Shown here piece by piece: positions 32,801-44,300 of a stretch of DNA of 64,000 nt (position 1 is the first letter of the stretch; the number at the start of each line of letters is the position of its first letter). The stretch is from Arthrinium phaeospermum (Eukaryota; Ascomycota; Sordariomycetes; Amphisphaeriales; Apiosporaceae). Location: assembly GCA_006503535.1 (NCBI GenBank), contig QYRS01000012.1:372001-436000 (forward strand), read 5' to 3'. A program made the translations under genes and the position numbers. The notes beneath the pieces are model-generated. The model was not told the DNA's origin. It worked only from the letters and a program-made list of their open reading frames with translations, and did no database searches.

Positions 32801-33947
32801 TGCGTATAGGTAGATATTTGGCCGAACAATATCGTATGTTGATGCTCTGCCACAATACAGTAGCACTCTCACACAGATGTGCCCGGCCCTACGCGCCCAA
32901 ATCAGCATCACATAATTGGCGACGGTACGGTGGGGTCTTTAACTTCATCACCCTTTTTTGCTATGTATGTACTTACTTACCCCAGGTTTCAAGTCCACCA
33001 GTTCCAATCTTCCAAGCCCGTGTAGTAGTTGAAACCGCCGGCCGACCCAACTTACCTTACATATACATACCCAACCCAGGGCGGCAGCCCGGCCGACCCG
33101 TTCGTCGAGAATAGCGCCCGGGAAGGGCATCCCAGACCCAACGGCCCGGCCTAGCAGCAAGCAAGGACTGAATGCAAGGAGCGGCCCCCAAGGTAGCGGC
33201 CAAGCGCGCGCGAGACTCGAACGCCCCGCGTACCGCCGTCATCTAACCTAGCACTCTCCCCTCCTGAATCACATCTCAGTAGATGCCGGTAGTCATAAAA
33301 ATAACACGAATCGTGATTCTCGCAACGCCGTCAGATGTACATATGTATGTAGTATTACTAGGTATTCCAACCAGGGGATCGATCATCCGATCCATCATCC
33401 ATCCTATCTACAATTCCGGGTTATTTCTCGGGCAGGTTTCATGTACTTCATCTTTCAGACTTCCTCTTCCCAGCATCCACCGCCAATCAATCCTCTCTCC
33501 TCTCCCATCTGCCACCCCACCACCGTTGCCTTCATAAAGTGACGTTAAAAACCTCGGCCAGACAAGCGCGTACTGCAGCATCCCTCCCCATATCTGTACC
33601 CTCTCATGACCCGTAAACCGACCATGTTTAAACAAAAATTGAAGAAACTCCATGCCCCCCGATATGTTTGAAACGCCGAAATGCTATGCGTGTCTTGTCT
33701 GTGTCTGATGGTCGCCACCCAGTATAGAGTGTGACGAACAACCAACCCAACGACTGCTGCTCAAAACCGAGGCGCCGCAGTGAGTATTCCATGGCTGGCT
33801 CATCGCCATGAGTCAGCGGGCCACTACTCAATTGCGCTTCCCAGCAGGGAATACAGGAATTCTGACAGTCTGACCACACTCAATGCTGCTGCTAAATGCA
33901 AATAAATGCCACCCCAGAAGAGGCAGATTAAATAGAGCTAAAGGGGA
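29892..33947. other. 4-kb gene-free region
   Basis: It lies upstream of the sensor-like gene and downstream of the DUF726 gene. Frames up to 181 aa occur on both strands but none has a domain, codon bias or splice logic. There are pyrimidine-rich blocks (about 30720-30850 and 33420-33540) and several ATTGG/CCAAT motifs around 32290-32330. It could hold a long promoter or an untranslated RNA; nothing firmer can be said. Confidence 0.5.
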
Positions 33948-36900
33948 CTATGCGAAGGTCATGGATATCTCCTTCTCCTTGCCAAAGTCATCATCGCTGT
34001 CTGCCCACGGATCGTGCACTGCAATATTGGGCAGCGTCTGGCTGGACTTGATCTCGGGTCGGGAAGAGAGTGCCGAGTCCTTGGCCGGTGGCGCCGGCGG
34101 CGAGGACGAGAGCGGATCCTCATGGAATGAGGTATCGAAGCTCATGTGGACAGGAGAAAGTTCAGACTCGAAGTACGCCGCTGACGGGAGGGGACTAGCG
34201 TAACCAAATCCGCTGGACAGGGTCGGGGTACGCTCAGAGGAGAGCCGCGGCCCCGGCGAGGTTCCAACGCGCAAGGTCGCCGTGTTGTCATCGCTCTTCG
34301 TCTCGCGGAGGTTGCCCCTTGGGTTGTTCTCGGGGGACGAGGCGCCGAGCTTTATGGGCGGCAGAGTCGACTTCAGCTCCTTGGGCGCGGCCGCGTCGGC
34401 CTCTTTGGCGTGTTCCGCCTCGCTCGCGAGCTCGGCGCGCATCGCGTCGACGTCAAAGAGAACGCCGTGGTTGTTGCCGAGTTTGTCTTCGGTCCGCGAG
34501 GTCTCGGCCCCCTTTTGGTTCTTGTAGGCATCCTCGTAGACCTCCCAGTCCTCCCGCTTGGCCTTCTTCTTGCGCGAGAAGAAGCCGCCGAGCACGCCCT
34601 TCTTTCCATTGCCCTGCTTGTCGAGCTCCTTGCGGGCCTCTTCGATCTCTTCGATCAGCTCCCGCTGCTGTTCCCTGTGTTGATCTGGATCCGGATCCTC
34701 GATTTCGGTAAACTCGTCGCTCTCGACGAGCCACCCGGCCTCGCGCAGCAGCCTTGGCATGGCTTGTCGGTAATCCATGTGCCCGACAACAAACTCGGAG
34801 CAGTCCATATTCTCCACGCCGGGTATCCCCTCAACCGGTCCCAGGCCGGTGACTGTGCGGATACCACCGTTGGTCAAGCGGAAGAGGTAACCCAAGATCC
34901 AGTCGTTACGGTTATATCCGTTCAGGAATCTGCCCGAGACGACCGTGCGACACTTGAGCCATTCATCCTGCTTCGTGATCAGAGGTGCTCCGAAGAGGTA
35001 CACGTTCTGGACCAGGCCATATGCGCCCTTCTTTGCCAGCTCCAAGAGACAAGAGAAGATGACCCGCGAGCCAAGGGAGTAGCCCACCAGGGTGATGGGT
35101 CTGGTTCCCAAGTTGCGGTCGATTAGCGAATCCGCTAGAATCAGACCGGCGGACCAGGCACGGTCGAGCGAGACCGCCCAGGGATTGTCGATTAGGTACG
35201 CCAGCTTGGTAAGCACCACCGGCAGCTGCAGAGCAGCCATCAGACTGATCAGGATAGTGCTTCCCAACACTTGTTGGAGGCCTTGCGTGAGAGCCTGGCA
35301 TCATGAGTTAGTTGTGTAGTATTGGTACTTGGGCTTGTTTTAACCTACCTCTGTAGCCAGAATATTGATGGTGTCACCCATACTGGTCAACATTTCCGGC
35401 TCCCAGAGAATCGAGTAGATGTCGCCCATGATGGGGTCGACCGTACTAAAAGGCAATCGGACATCATCGCTCGTGCTGGTCATCCATCCGGAGATGGTGA
35501 TGATGAGGTTCACTCGCTTGTTGTTGTGCAGAGGGCGGTATTCAAACGTCCTCACGGCGCCCATTCTCTTGTTCGCAGCTCTGCCGCCGATGACACTACC
35601 CGAGGCAGCAGCTGACGAAGTGATGATGGCGGCACCACCGGCGCCGGCCAAGAAAGAGCCTGTTCCGCCAACGCCAATGGTCGTAAAACCCGCGGCAAGA
35701 CCAGCACCAATGAGGGGCGCGAGGAGACCAGCGGACAGGCCGATAACGAGACCGCCGCCCACGGTGGCGAGACCCATCATGACATACTTGCGCTTGAGGG
35801 CCAACTTGCGTCTGTTCTCAAGATGCTCATCCTCGTTCCAGTTCTCGGACTCGGCCTGTTGTTGCATCTCGAGCGCATCCGTAACGCGCTTCTCAAAGCG
35901 GCAAATGTCTATCCAGGGGATGTCGATGTCCTTGCCTACGCGTTCCAGCAAGACTCTCGACCTGGCGTCATATATCGAGTCCGCAATCAGCACCAAGAAG
36001 AGATCGCAGAGTACGGTCCAGCGGAGGTCGATATCGAGCTTGGCTGTGCCGGGCAGCTGGGACGGCGTCTTGACATCGGGCATGTCCTCGCCATCATGCG
36101 CTTCGTAGGGCGGAGGCGCTTCCGCCGCTTGCTCCTCGCCGAACTTCGGGGTAACGGAAGACCTCGGACTCGCAATGCTCGCTGCCGCAGACCCAGGCTG
36201 GGAGTCTGCCATGGGGTTCTTCACTCTCGAGTTGTGCATGAGCGCAGGGGTAAGGTCCTGGGGCATAACGCCATGCTCTGCCAATTGTTCGATCATGACC
36301 TGTTCGGCTGGGCTAATCTCCATATGCGCGTAGAGTCGAACCATGATCTTCTGAGACCACATCTTCATCGCCTCGGCAGCCATTGTGATATCCTTCTTGG
36401 TCTTCTTGGTCTTTTCCATCGTCTCTGCCTCCTTCAGCATCTCGGACAGCTCCAGTCGTGTCGCACCTACGTATGCGATTCGTTGGCCCTCGGTGAGCAG
36501 GTCTTTTGTCGCCTGCAGTTGCGAAACCGCGTCCCTCTGTTCGTCCAAGTCGATGGCACTAGTGCCACTCACTTCGTTGAACAAGTACTTTGTGTTACCG
36601 TCCATGCTCGTTTCGGAATCTGCGTCGTCGTCGACGAGCACACGCGTGTATCCCTTGCCGGCGCCGCCCAGCCCAGCGTAGACGTACTTCTCATCCTCTT
36701 CCTCATTGTGTTCTTTGGCCACCAGCCGGTCGTCGTCGTCGTAAATATCGTACGGCGCATACGCCGGCATCGTCTGCCAGCCCTCGTCGTGATCCTCTTC
36801 TTCCTCCTTGTGGGGCGCCGTCAATTGCTGATGGGAGAACTCGGACATTATGTGCGCCGCGCTTGCCGTACTGTTGTCGCGGCTGTGATCGACAACAGGG

Positions 36901-37559
36901 CCCTTGCTTGTTCCCTCGGACATCTTCTTTGCCGCTTCTATCTCCTTAATCGAGGGGCCGGCGATGGAGGTAGCCGTGTCCGATCGCTGCCGGGCGGAGC
37001 TTGCCGGCTCTTCGGGCTCCGGCTCTTTCTTGGGTTTGCTATCGCTCTGCGCGGGGGCGGTCAAAGGCGCGAAAGTCGCAGTCGAGGTCGGGACTGGTGT
37101 CTTGGAGCCGTCGTTCTCTGCGGGCTCGGGGTTGGGGGTTCGCGGGGTTGGAGTCGAGGGGACCGTTTGGAAGTCGTCATCATCGCTGTTCCCGGCCGAT
37201 GACTTTCCCTCCTTTTCCGCCTTGGTAGGGACCGTTAAGCTTGCAGCTTTGGTCTGGGTCTTGGCCCCGGTGCCATTGTCGGGCTTCTGCTCAGGGGAGC
37301 TCTTGGTGGACTTCTTGTCCGTATTCTTCTCATCTTTGGCTAGATCGTCACGCCCCGTAACTGCTGGCTCTGGTTCCGGTGGGGGGCTGACATATTTTCT
37401 GATGGGCAGCCCGAAATCGTCATATTCTTGAACAGGTGCTACCGCCGCCATTGGTTTGTCTTGCTTTGCATGTGAATTCGAGTCTACGGGGCTGTTTTCC
37501 TTTGCGTTTTTGACGGGGTTCTTGGGGTCGACTGGGTCGGATTCCTCCGTCTCTGGCAT
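33948..37559 (-). CDS. DUF726 family protein (alpha/beta hydrolase-like, membrane associated)
   Basis: Two exons, 37559-35349 and 35294-33948 (intron 35295-35348, phase 0), 1185 aa. The first 350 residues are disordered, rich in Pro, Lys, Glu and Ser. Then a helical region, a Gly/Ala-rich hydrophobic stretch (about 592-660, GLATVGGGLVIGLSAGLLAP), the strand NLIITISGWMTS, and, in exon 2, ITLVGYSLGSRVIFSCLLEL with nucleophile S810 in GYSLG. This combination is DUF726; relatives are human TMCO4 and a yeast protein reported to bind clathrin adaptors. A lipase/esterase activity is suggested by the elbow but not established. The last 250 residues are again disordered, ending in DPWADSDDDFGKEKE. The frame is open 14 codons further up, but only with TTG; the ATG at 37559 is chosen. 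Confidence 0.92.
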
Positions 37560-38639
37560 AATATTGCTAATGGGGGCTCGAGGGGGGTTGCTTGGCTCCA
37601 AAAGGGTGCTGCAGTCTGCCGTGGGGGTTTGATGTTGGGAGTTCCAACAACATTTATCAGATCAACAAGACTTGCATGCAGACAGGAGGAGAGGGTGGGT
37701 AGCAGGTGGTGTTAGTGGTGGTGGGTAGGTTGGCGCAATCAATTGTAGGAAGTAGTGTAGCATTCAAAGGGTCCCGGCACGAAGCGGCGTAGAATCGCCC
37801 GACCTAGGAGGTTGTTGATGCAATCAAATAAAAATAATGGAACTTGCGGTTAGTTGCCTGGCTCTGCGTGTATCAATGCATGTAACTAGCAATACCCAAG
37901 GGTGAAACGACCCATTCCATTCCCATCGACAGCTTGAACTTTGCCATAAAGGAAAAGCAATCATTTTCGACTTCTCCCACGTGCCTCCCTTTCAAAGACG
38001 GCCGGCAATCCCCATTAAACGTTGGGTCAAAGCAATGGTGGTCTGGTGCTGTTCCTGATTCTGAGGTCTCAAAGAATGGAGTTTTGGGGTCAAATCACCA
38101 GTGTCAGGCAGGGCCGCAGGAAGAGCTAACCCACTAAAGGAGGGTCCTAGGGGGTCGCGTAAAACATCCGATGTGCTACAGAGCAGCACAGAAGGTAACA
38201 CTGATGACTGATAACCTCAAGGTCGCTGGTACATTTGCTGGAATAGACTCGAGACATGAATCCGATATCAGCCGCATATCGCCAGGTAGCCGATTTCTTC
38301 TACCACGATTCTGGTTCCTGCGAGTTTGGAAAGAAAGCTCGTGGATGTGTTTTTGGTGCGACGCTTTATGGAACTTTACACGCCTCTTGGTTATCAATGT
38401 AGGCAGTGATCAGCATATCCATCAGAAGATACATGCATAGGTAGGAAGTCAATATTCGGCATATTACAGGAGCTTATAGATGGTATCAATTGCTCTCTAA
38501 ATCAATAGGAAGCCATCCCTTGTACACGGTGATGGCCCCCTTTTTCATAACCACGAACGCCTAGCAATGCCTATAGAAATGGACGCGAATCGCGCAATCC
38601 GCCAGTAGTCAAGTCGCCTTGTTTGCTAAGTACACATCC
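37560..38639. other. Intergenic region
   Basis: About 1.08 kb between the DUF726 start and the UTP23 stop, both minus strand. Contains the DUF726 promoter and UTP23 3' UTR; no gene or repeat seen. Confidence 0.45.
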
Positions 38640-39554
38640 CTATGTCTCGACGGCCTCCTCAGCGCCATGGGACTCTCCAGCCTCAGTGGTGCCTGCAGGT
38701 TCGTCCTTGGAGCCAGCTGCAGACTTGTTTTTCCGCTTGCGCTTTCGCTTGGGTCCTTCTGCCGAGGCATCTGCGCCCTCTCCGGTTGCCGGGGTGGCCT
38801 TGGGTTTAGAAACGGCACCGTCGGTAGGCTTCTTCTTGGGTTTCTTCACTGACAGCGGGTTGGGTCCCTTGGCCTTCTTGACCAACTTTCCACCAACCCG
38901 TTGCGACTCGTCTTCGTCGTCTTCGTCCCTCTTTCTCTTGCCTCCAGGTCGAAGGATTTCGGCGCGCAGCTTGGCGCGCTCATCCCGCGATCGTTGAGCA
39001 ACGGAGCCTGGCGCCATGGGCTCCAGGATGAGGACACTCCGCGAAATGTAGAGCAGCGGCACTCCTTGGACGCCGCGGAAGTAGCTGCGGGTGTTGATGT
39101 CGTTTGTCCCTAGGCAGTAGTGGAAGGCGTTTTTGCCAGAGCCTTTCGGGTCGATACAGCTCGACAGGCATTCGAGTTCGGGTAGCGGTTCGGGGTGCGT
39201 TTCCGGAGTATGGCCGCATCTGCGTCTTTCGAAGGTCTTTCCCAGAGTGATCGCATCCTCCACGCCCGGCTCTCCCTTGCTGCTGTATAACTTCCTCATC
39301 GTGCATGTGGTGACGAGCGGCTTGATGTCCTTGGCTTGCAGATTTTGCTGGAGACCTTTGACGAAGTCCATTTTGAACCGGCATGCATCCGCCACTGTAT
39401 GCAATCAGTAACCCATCGGAAACAGTCCGGGACCCCAAAGCGACTTACGAATTGAAGAGTCCACGAGGACCTGGTAGGGTGTCCGGAAGCCAAAGTTCAT
39501 GCAGTACTGTGACATGACCTTGCGGTACTGCTTGGCTCTCTTGGCGCGAGGCAT
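38640..39554 (-). CDS. UTP23: rRNA-processing protein UTP23
   Basis: Two exons, 39554-39449 and 39394-38640 (intron 39395-39448, GTAAGT...TACAG), 286 aa. Start MPRAKRAKQYRKVMSQY and FRTPYQVLVDSSI are signatures of the UTP23/FCF1 PIN-domain group; D32 is the first acidic PIN position. Splicing gives VDSSILADACRF. The zinc-binding knuckle RRRCGHTPE...C...C uses C95, a histidine (97 or 102), C111 and C115. The strand GVPLLYISRSVLILEPMA closes the PIN fold. UTP23 is a non-catalytic PIN protein needed in the nucleolus for early 18S rRNA cleavages and snR30 release. The C-terminal third is lysine-rich and disordered with several nuclear-localisation-like runs (KRKRKRKNK). Confidence 0.95.
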
Positions 39555-40113
39555 CTTGGGCGACTATTGGACCTCAAGATGGGCCGAGTCGGCGAGTGTT
39601 TATGGGTACGAGATCGCGCGTGAAGCCGGTGGGCAAAGTTGTCGGGTCTATTGAGTACGGCTGCCGTCACAGATGCTCGAGATGTTGTCGAAAAAGTTCC
39701 ATTTGGAAATTTGACTGGAGCTTCGATTAGATAAGAGGCATGGGCCCATTAAATAAATTTACCCCCCACCCTGCCTGCCGCCCTGCAGCTAAATACATTT
39801 AAGTACGGAACCAATTCCGGCACTACCAATTGATAAACTTGAATTGTACTAACGCCGTTTAACGCCATGGACGGAACTGCCTTCCATGCTGTTGAAATCT
39901 AATGACAGTCTGAATACCTATGTAAATATGGAATGATTCGCTTGCTGCAATGCCGCCTTCAAAATTGACTAGTAACCCATACCTTGTGCTCCTGGCACGA
40001 TATCATGGCTGAATCGACAGCCCCCTTACAGATAGAAGCTTGTTGGGTCATCGTCAAATTATGTAGCATCGCAACGATGCGGACCTCAAACTCAAGCTGT
40101 TTCTTCCGGAATT
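39555..40113. other. Intergenic region
   Basis: About 560 bp between the UTP23 start and the revised PP2C stop, both minus strand. Holds the UTP23 promoter. No gene seen. Confidence 0.45.
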
Positions 40114-41397
40114 TCATTCCGTATTACGCTGGCATAGCCCAGCAACCACGCTGATATCGTCAAGTTTCCCTTTTCACAGTTAGCATCGAGATCTGGTTTC
40201 TTCCGCCTAACGGAGCATCTTACCTCCTTCACTCGCCAGCCCCTCGTCGATGGCATGTTCCATGAACGGGCTCTCCGCAAATGGGTCGAGCGCAATAACC
40301 TTGGCGGCCTTCATGAGCTCCTCGGCGACAAAGTCCATGCCCCCGTTAGCCCCGTGCTTCCTATCGCCGCCCGCTTGCCCGCCTTGCCCGCTCTCCCAGC
40401 GCTCCACGCTCGCAGAGACGTTCTCGACGATTTCGTGTGACCACAGGTTGTCGATGACACCATCAGACATGGCGAGTACGACGTCTCCTTCTTTAAGCTC
40501 GACGGTCTCCACGACGGCATTTTCGTTGGGGGTATCCGGGCTGTTGGTGCCCAGTTGACGGGGGCAGTCGAACCAGTGCCACTGTTCCGTAGTTTTGTAG
40601 ACCATCTCGCGCTGGCTTGGGCGGACGACCATGACCTGCGAGTCGCCCAGGTTCGTCACGTACAATAGGGGCTGCGGCTCGCCGCCGTTCTTGTAGTGCA
40701 ATTGCGCGCCGCAGGCTGTCGTAGTCCCCAAACATTCTGAAGGCCCACAAGTAGCCTCCAGCGTCCTCTCGTACGCCGTCTGGAGATACGCGACCGGGTT
40801 CGGCGTGTAGGCCTCCCCAGCCGGCCGCGATCTTGCGATGTCCTCCTCCATTGCCGACGCCCAGAAGTGCAGAATCAGCCGTGACCAGAGACCTGCATGG
40901 CCCCGCGGGCGCCGTGACCATGCACCCACGCCGTCGTTGGCGCAGATGAACCGATCGCTCGCATAGACGGCGTCGTCGCCGTTGGTCCAGCCGCGGATCA
41001 GCTCGCCGCCGACGAAGACGCGCTTGTCACGGCTCTGGTGGTGCGTGCTGAGGGGGTCGCTGAAGGAGCCCGCCGGCGGGCTGTAGAACGGCGGCGGAAA
41101 GGGGCGCGGCGCTCGTTTGGCAAACAGGGCGAAGCCCGTCTCGAAGCGGAAAGGCAGTCGCGCGGAGGATGTCTCTGACGAGGGCGACGGGGGCGCGACG
41201 ACGGAGGATTTTACTACGAGTTCATCTTCATCGGCTTCGTGGCTACTACGGGCGGCGACTTGCTGCGAGGCTCGCGTGTGGGCAACATACGATCGACAAC
41301 TAAAATGGAGAAAGGTCCGCCGGGGACGGCAGGATAGCGCTGCTGTTCTGCTGAGGGTGGACGCCAGGAGATGAATTGGGAGAGGTGACCTCCTCAT
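40114..41397 (-). CDS. PTC7: PTC7-like mitochondrial PP2C protein phosphatase
   Basis: Two exons, 41397-40224 and 40169-40114 (intron 40170-40223, GTAAGA...GAAAAG), 409 aa. Without splicing the frame stops at 40207 with EGGKMLR and lacks the last PP2C strand; splicing gives EGGKLDDISVVAGLCQRNTE, the expected final motif, so this model is preferred. Metal-binding and catalytic motifs: GDDAVYASD (141-148), ANDGVGAWS (D155, G156), GDSQVMVV, LAMSDGVIDNLW and D395-D396 in the last exon. The arginine-rich N-terminus (1-40) is a mitochondrial presequence. PTC7 in yeast dephosphorylates coenzyme Q biosynthesis protein COQ7 and other mitochondrial proteins; the same role here is inferred from family. 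Confidence 0.93.
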
Positions 41398-44300
41398 TCC
41401 CGCGACCAGGTCAGCCCAAGACCTAGGAGCGAACTTACAATGCAGCCAGAATCAAAATGCGCGGTGCGATACAAGATCGTGTACCAGTGTTTCTGGTGTT
41501 GCACGCTGGAGAGTGTCGTAAAGTGGTACTCCGGAGTTCCGATGACGGCATTTGGGGAAGCCTGCTGGAGCCATCGGCGCCTGCTGTAAGCCGCCGTTAA
41601 ACCATGGGCCCCTGGGCCCCTACTCCGAGCTCGCAGGGCAATTGCGAGACATTGAACATTCACATGGCGTGTTTCAAGCACGAGATCCACGGATGTAACG
41701 AATCCCCATTGTTAAATATACATATTTCGAATTTTGGTAAATGATACCTGGCCTGGCCGTTGGCACATTCACTTTTGCTCTAGGTACTCTGCCTCGAATA
41801 TTGCTTCAAAGTATGAATGACATCATTGTTGCATGCGGCTGAGTTCCTAGCAAATAAATGCAAGCTGTGCGCGGCGGAAAGAATGCTTGAGGCAGACTTG
41901 TCGAGACGGAACACCCGCTCGCACTGCCGCCAGCCACCCTGGCACAGAGAAGAATGGAAGAAGAAGTTTTTCGTTCATGTAATCTCTCTCATTCTTGTTC
42001 GAGAAATTGCGTCGGTGGTCCAGACTCTCCCCGGATGGCACTGGCCAAGGAGCAGTAATATTAGATGACGTCGATGAAGAAGCTCTAGAAGCAAATAGGT
42101 AGTTTCCCGTCCTCAATCTCATCTGTCCCGGGTCGAGGACCGCAGCAGCTCATGAGGATGACGGGCATTTCACGATCTGCGATGTCCTGCACCAGGTGCC
42201 CGGGCTATGACTATTGTACGATCTACCAATACTGTGGTGGTTTGGAGAATATCACAATTCGCAGAACAGGATGGCTGCAGTAGAAACGCGCGTCCTGGTG
42301 GGCTTAGACAGGAGGATCGGACTTGGGGGCATTGAATAGTCAGCTGGAAGGCTTGACCCAATGAATCAGTCAATCAATCAATGAATACAGACGAAAAAAC
42401 ATCAATAGGTCACCGGCCTATTCCCCTGAGCCGTTATCCGCGTGTAGAATCTTAAACCAGCTGCGCCAAGCCGCCCCCGCCAAGCTGAGGCTCTCGCCGA
42501 GAATACTGTGCGTCCACTACGTGATACTGACACGCTTATTTGTGGAGGATGATGGAGGTTGGCATGCATTGTAAAGGTGTATCGTATTGTATTTTGGTCT
42601 TACCTAAATGGTTAAGCCATAAAAGAATGAACAAACCATCTTGCAGATTGCGCGTTAGCATATCGATGAAACGTGGTGCTTCACAGAACCGCCATTGGCA
42701 GCCAACATGGCTGATCACTAAAGTCCATTCTCAGAGCCCAGTGCAGAACCCAGTGTTCGGTCCAGTAACGGCGGGCGCCAGGACATTGGCGCTGGACGTG
42801 GCCAGGCCTTCAGCCCCACAGCTTGGAGGGGGTCAGGGGGTTGGGGGTTTTTTTCCTCTCTTCCATTTGCAACGACATACATACACGTACAAGGTTGCAA
42901 CATGCCGGTGTTACCGGCACTACCGGATATCATGGCATTTTGCTGCGAAGTAGGGACTCAAGACATGAACAATGCTGTCCACGCAGAAGCATCTATCCAG
43001 AGGGATCCGTCTCACCCGCGCACCCGCGCCGCTTCCAAACCCAATGGCTTGGTAACAAAAACAGGGGCACCCTCGACGAACCTCATCGTGGTGGAGTGAC
43101 TTAGGCTTGTAATACATCACGTATTTGGTGGGAATGCAAGGAATGCAGCAGCTGTCACCTACGAAAATTGCGAAATACCTCCGTAGTGCATTTGTACCTG
43201 CACCAGTGTGCTTTATGGCCATGCAATATATAATTCAGCTAATGCCCCGGTGCATGATATCTTGAGGTCTCACTTCTACCTTTTCTGAACAACAGCATCC
43301 CATCGCACGTTCGCACGCCAAGCAATGCAGATACTCGGTCTGCTGCACTTATGCCAAATAGTACGTAGGCCTTGCCCAAAGGCGCCGCCGAGCCCGGGGC
43401 GTGTAAGTGATAAATGCTGCCGTAAGAACATTTGAACTGGTCATAGACGGAGCTAGGCTATCTTGGCTTTGCTTTATCCGTACCTACATAACCCAATGAT
43501 TGCAAGAGAAAAGAGGTGGCCGGAAGGCATGATTTCGTATCTCGTACTCCGTATTCCTTCTTTTTTTCCCCCTCTCCCTCTCTTTACCAGAAACTGACTG
43601 TGCGTCTGCTTGCTTGCATGCATTCAGCTCTAGCAATGCAGAGTTCACGAAGAGCTGTTCCGGATATATGTAGGTGTGTATGGTGTGCTACTGGCTACAT
43701 ACCTACTGATGTATATCACGATACCCATACAATAAGAAAAGATTGGAGCGCAAGTTTATTTTTTATTGTATCTTTTACCTCCGGTAGACTGCAACCTCCC
43801 AAACCCTCCGCTACCTTGCTTGCTTCAAGGTGAAAGTTGCATTCCGGCCCTTGTTGCGCGGCCTTGGTAGTGGGGCTTAGTTCCCCTCTAGTCCCGCGCT
43901 TGTTCGTGTCCCTGTAAATACTGCGAGTAGGAAAGATCGGATAGCGTCATACGACTTACACCACCGCCTCCCATTATTCTTACCAGCCAATGGTAATACA
44001 TCCTCCGAACTACGTAGCCAATCCGCCCGTGGTTGGGCTGGGTTGTTTGACGGGGCATCTTGGCTGGCTACCCTAGGTAATACGTAAGTCGCTGTGTAGG
44101 TCGCGTAGGTCGCGATCAAGAGCATTGATGGAAGAAAATATATTTCGCTGCACCTGCATTTCCTCCTGCTTGGCCGAGTCCTCACGAGCTTGCGACAAAC
44201 CTTCTTTTTACCTCTCCTCCCGGCTAATACGGGTCCTTTCTACAATCGCAGCCTTGCCGTCCTGACCTCTGAGAGCAAATCGGTTCTTGCGCAGACACCG

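Noticed and set aside
33200..33250. Possible tRNA T loop (ACTCGAA, minus strand)
   Set aside because: The flanking bases do not form a T stem and no D arm or acceptor stem can be built.
40207..41397. Single-exon model of the PP2C gene ending in EGGKMLR
   Set aside because: It lacks the last conserved motif, which a GT-AG splice restores exactly.
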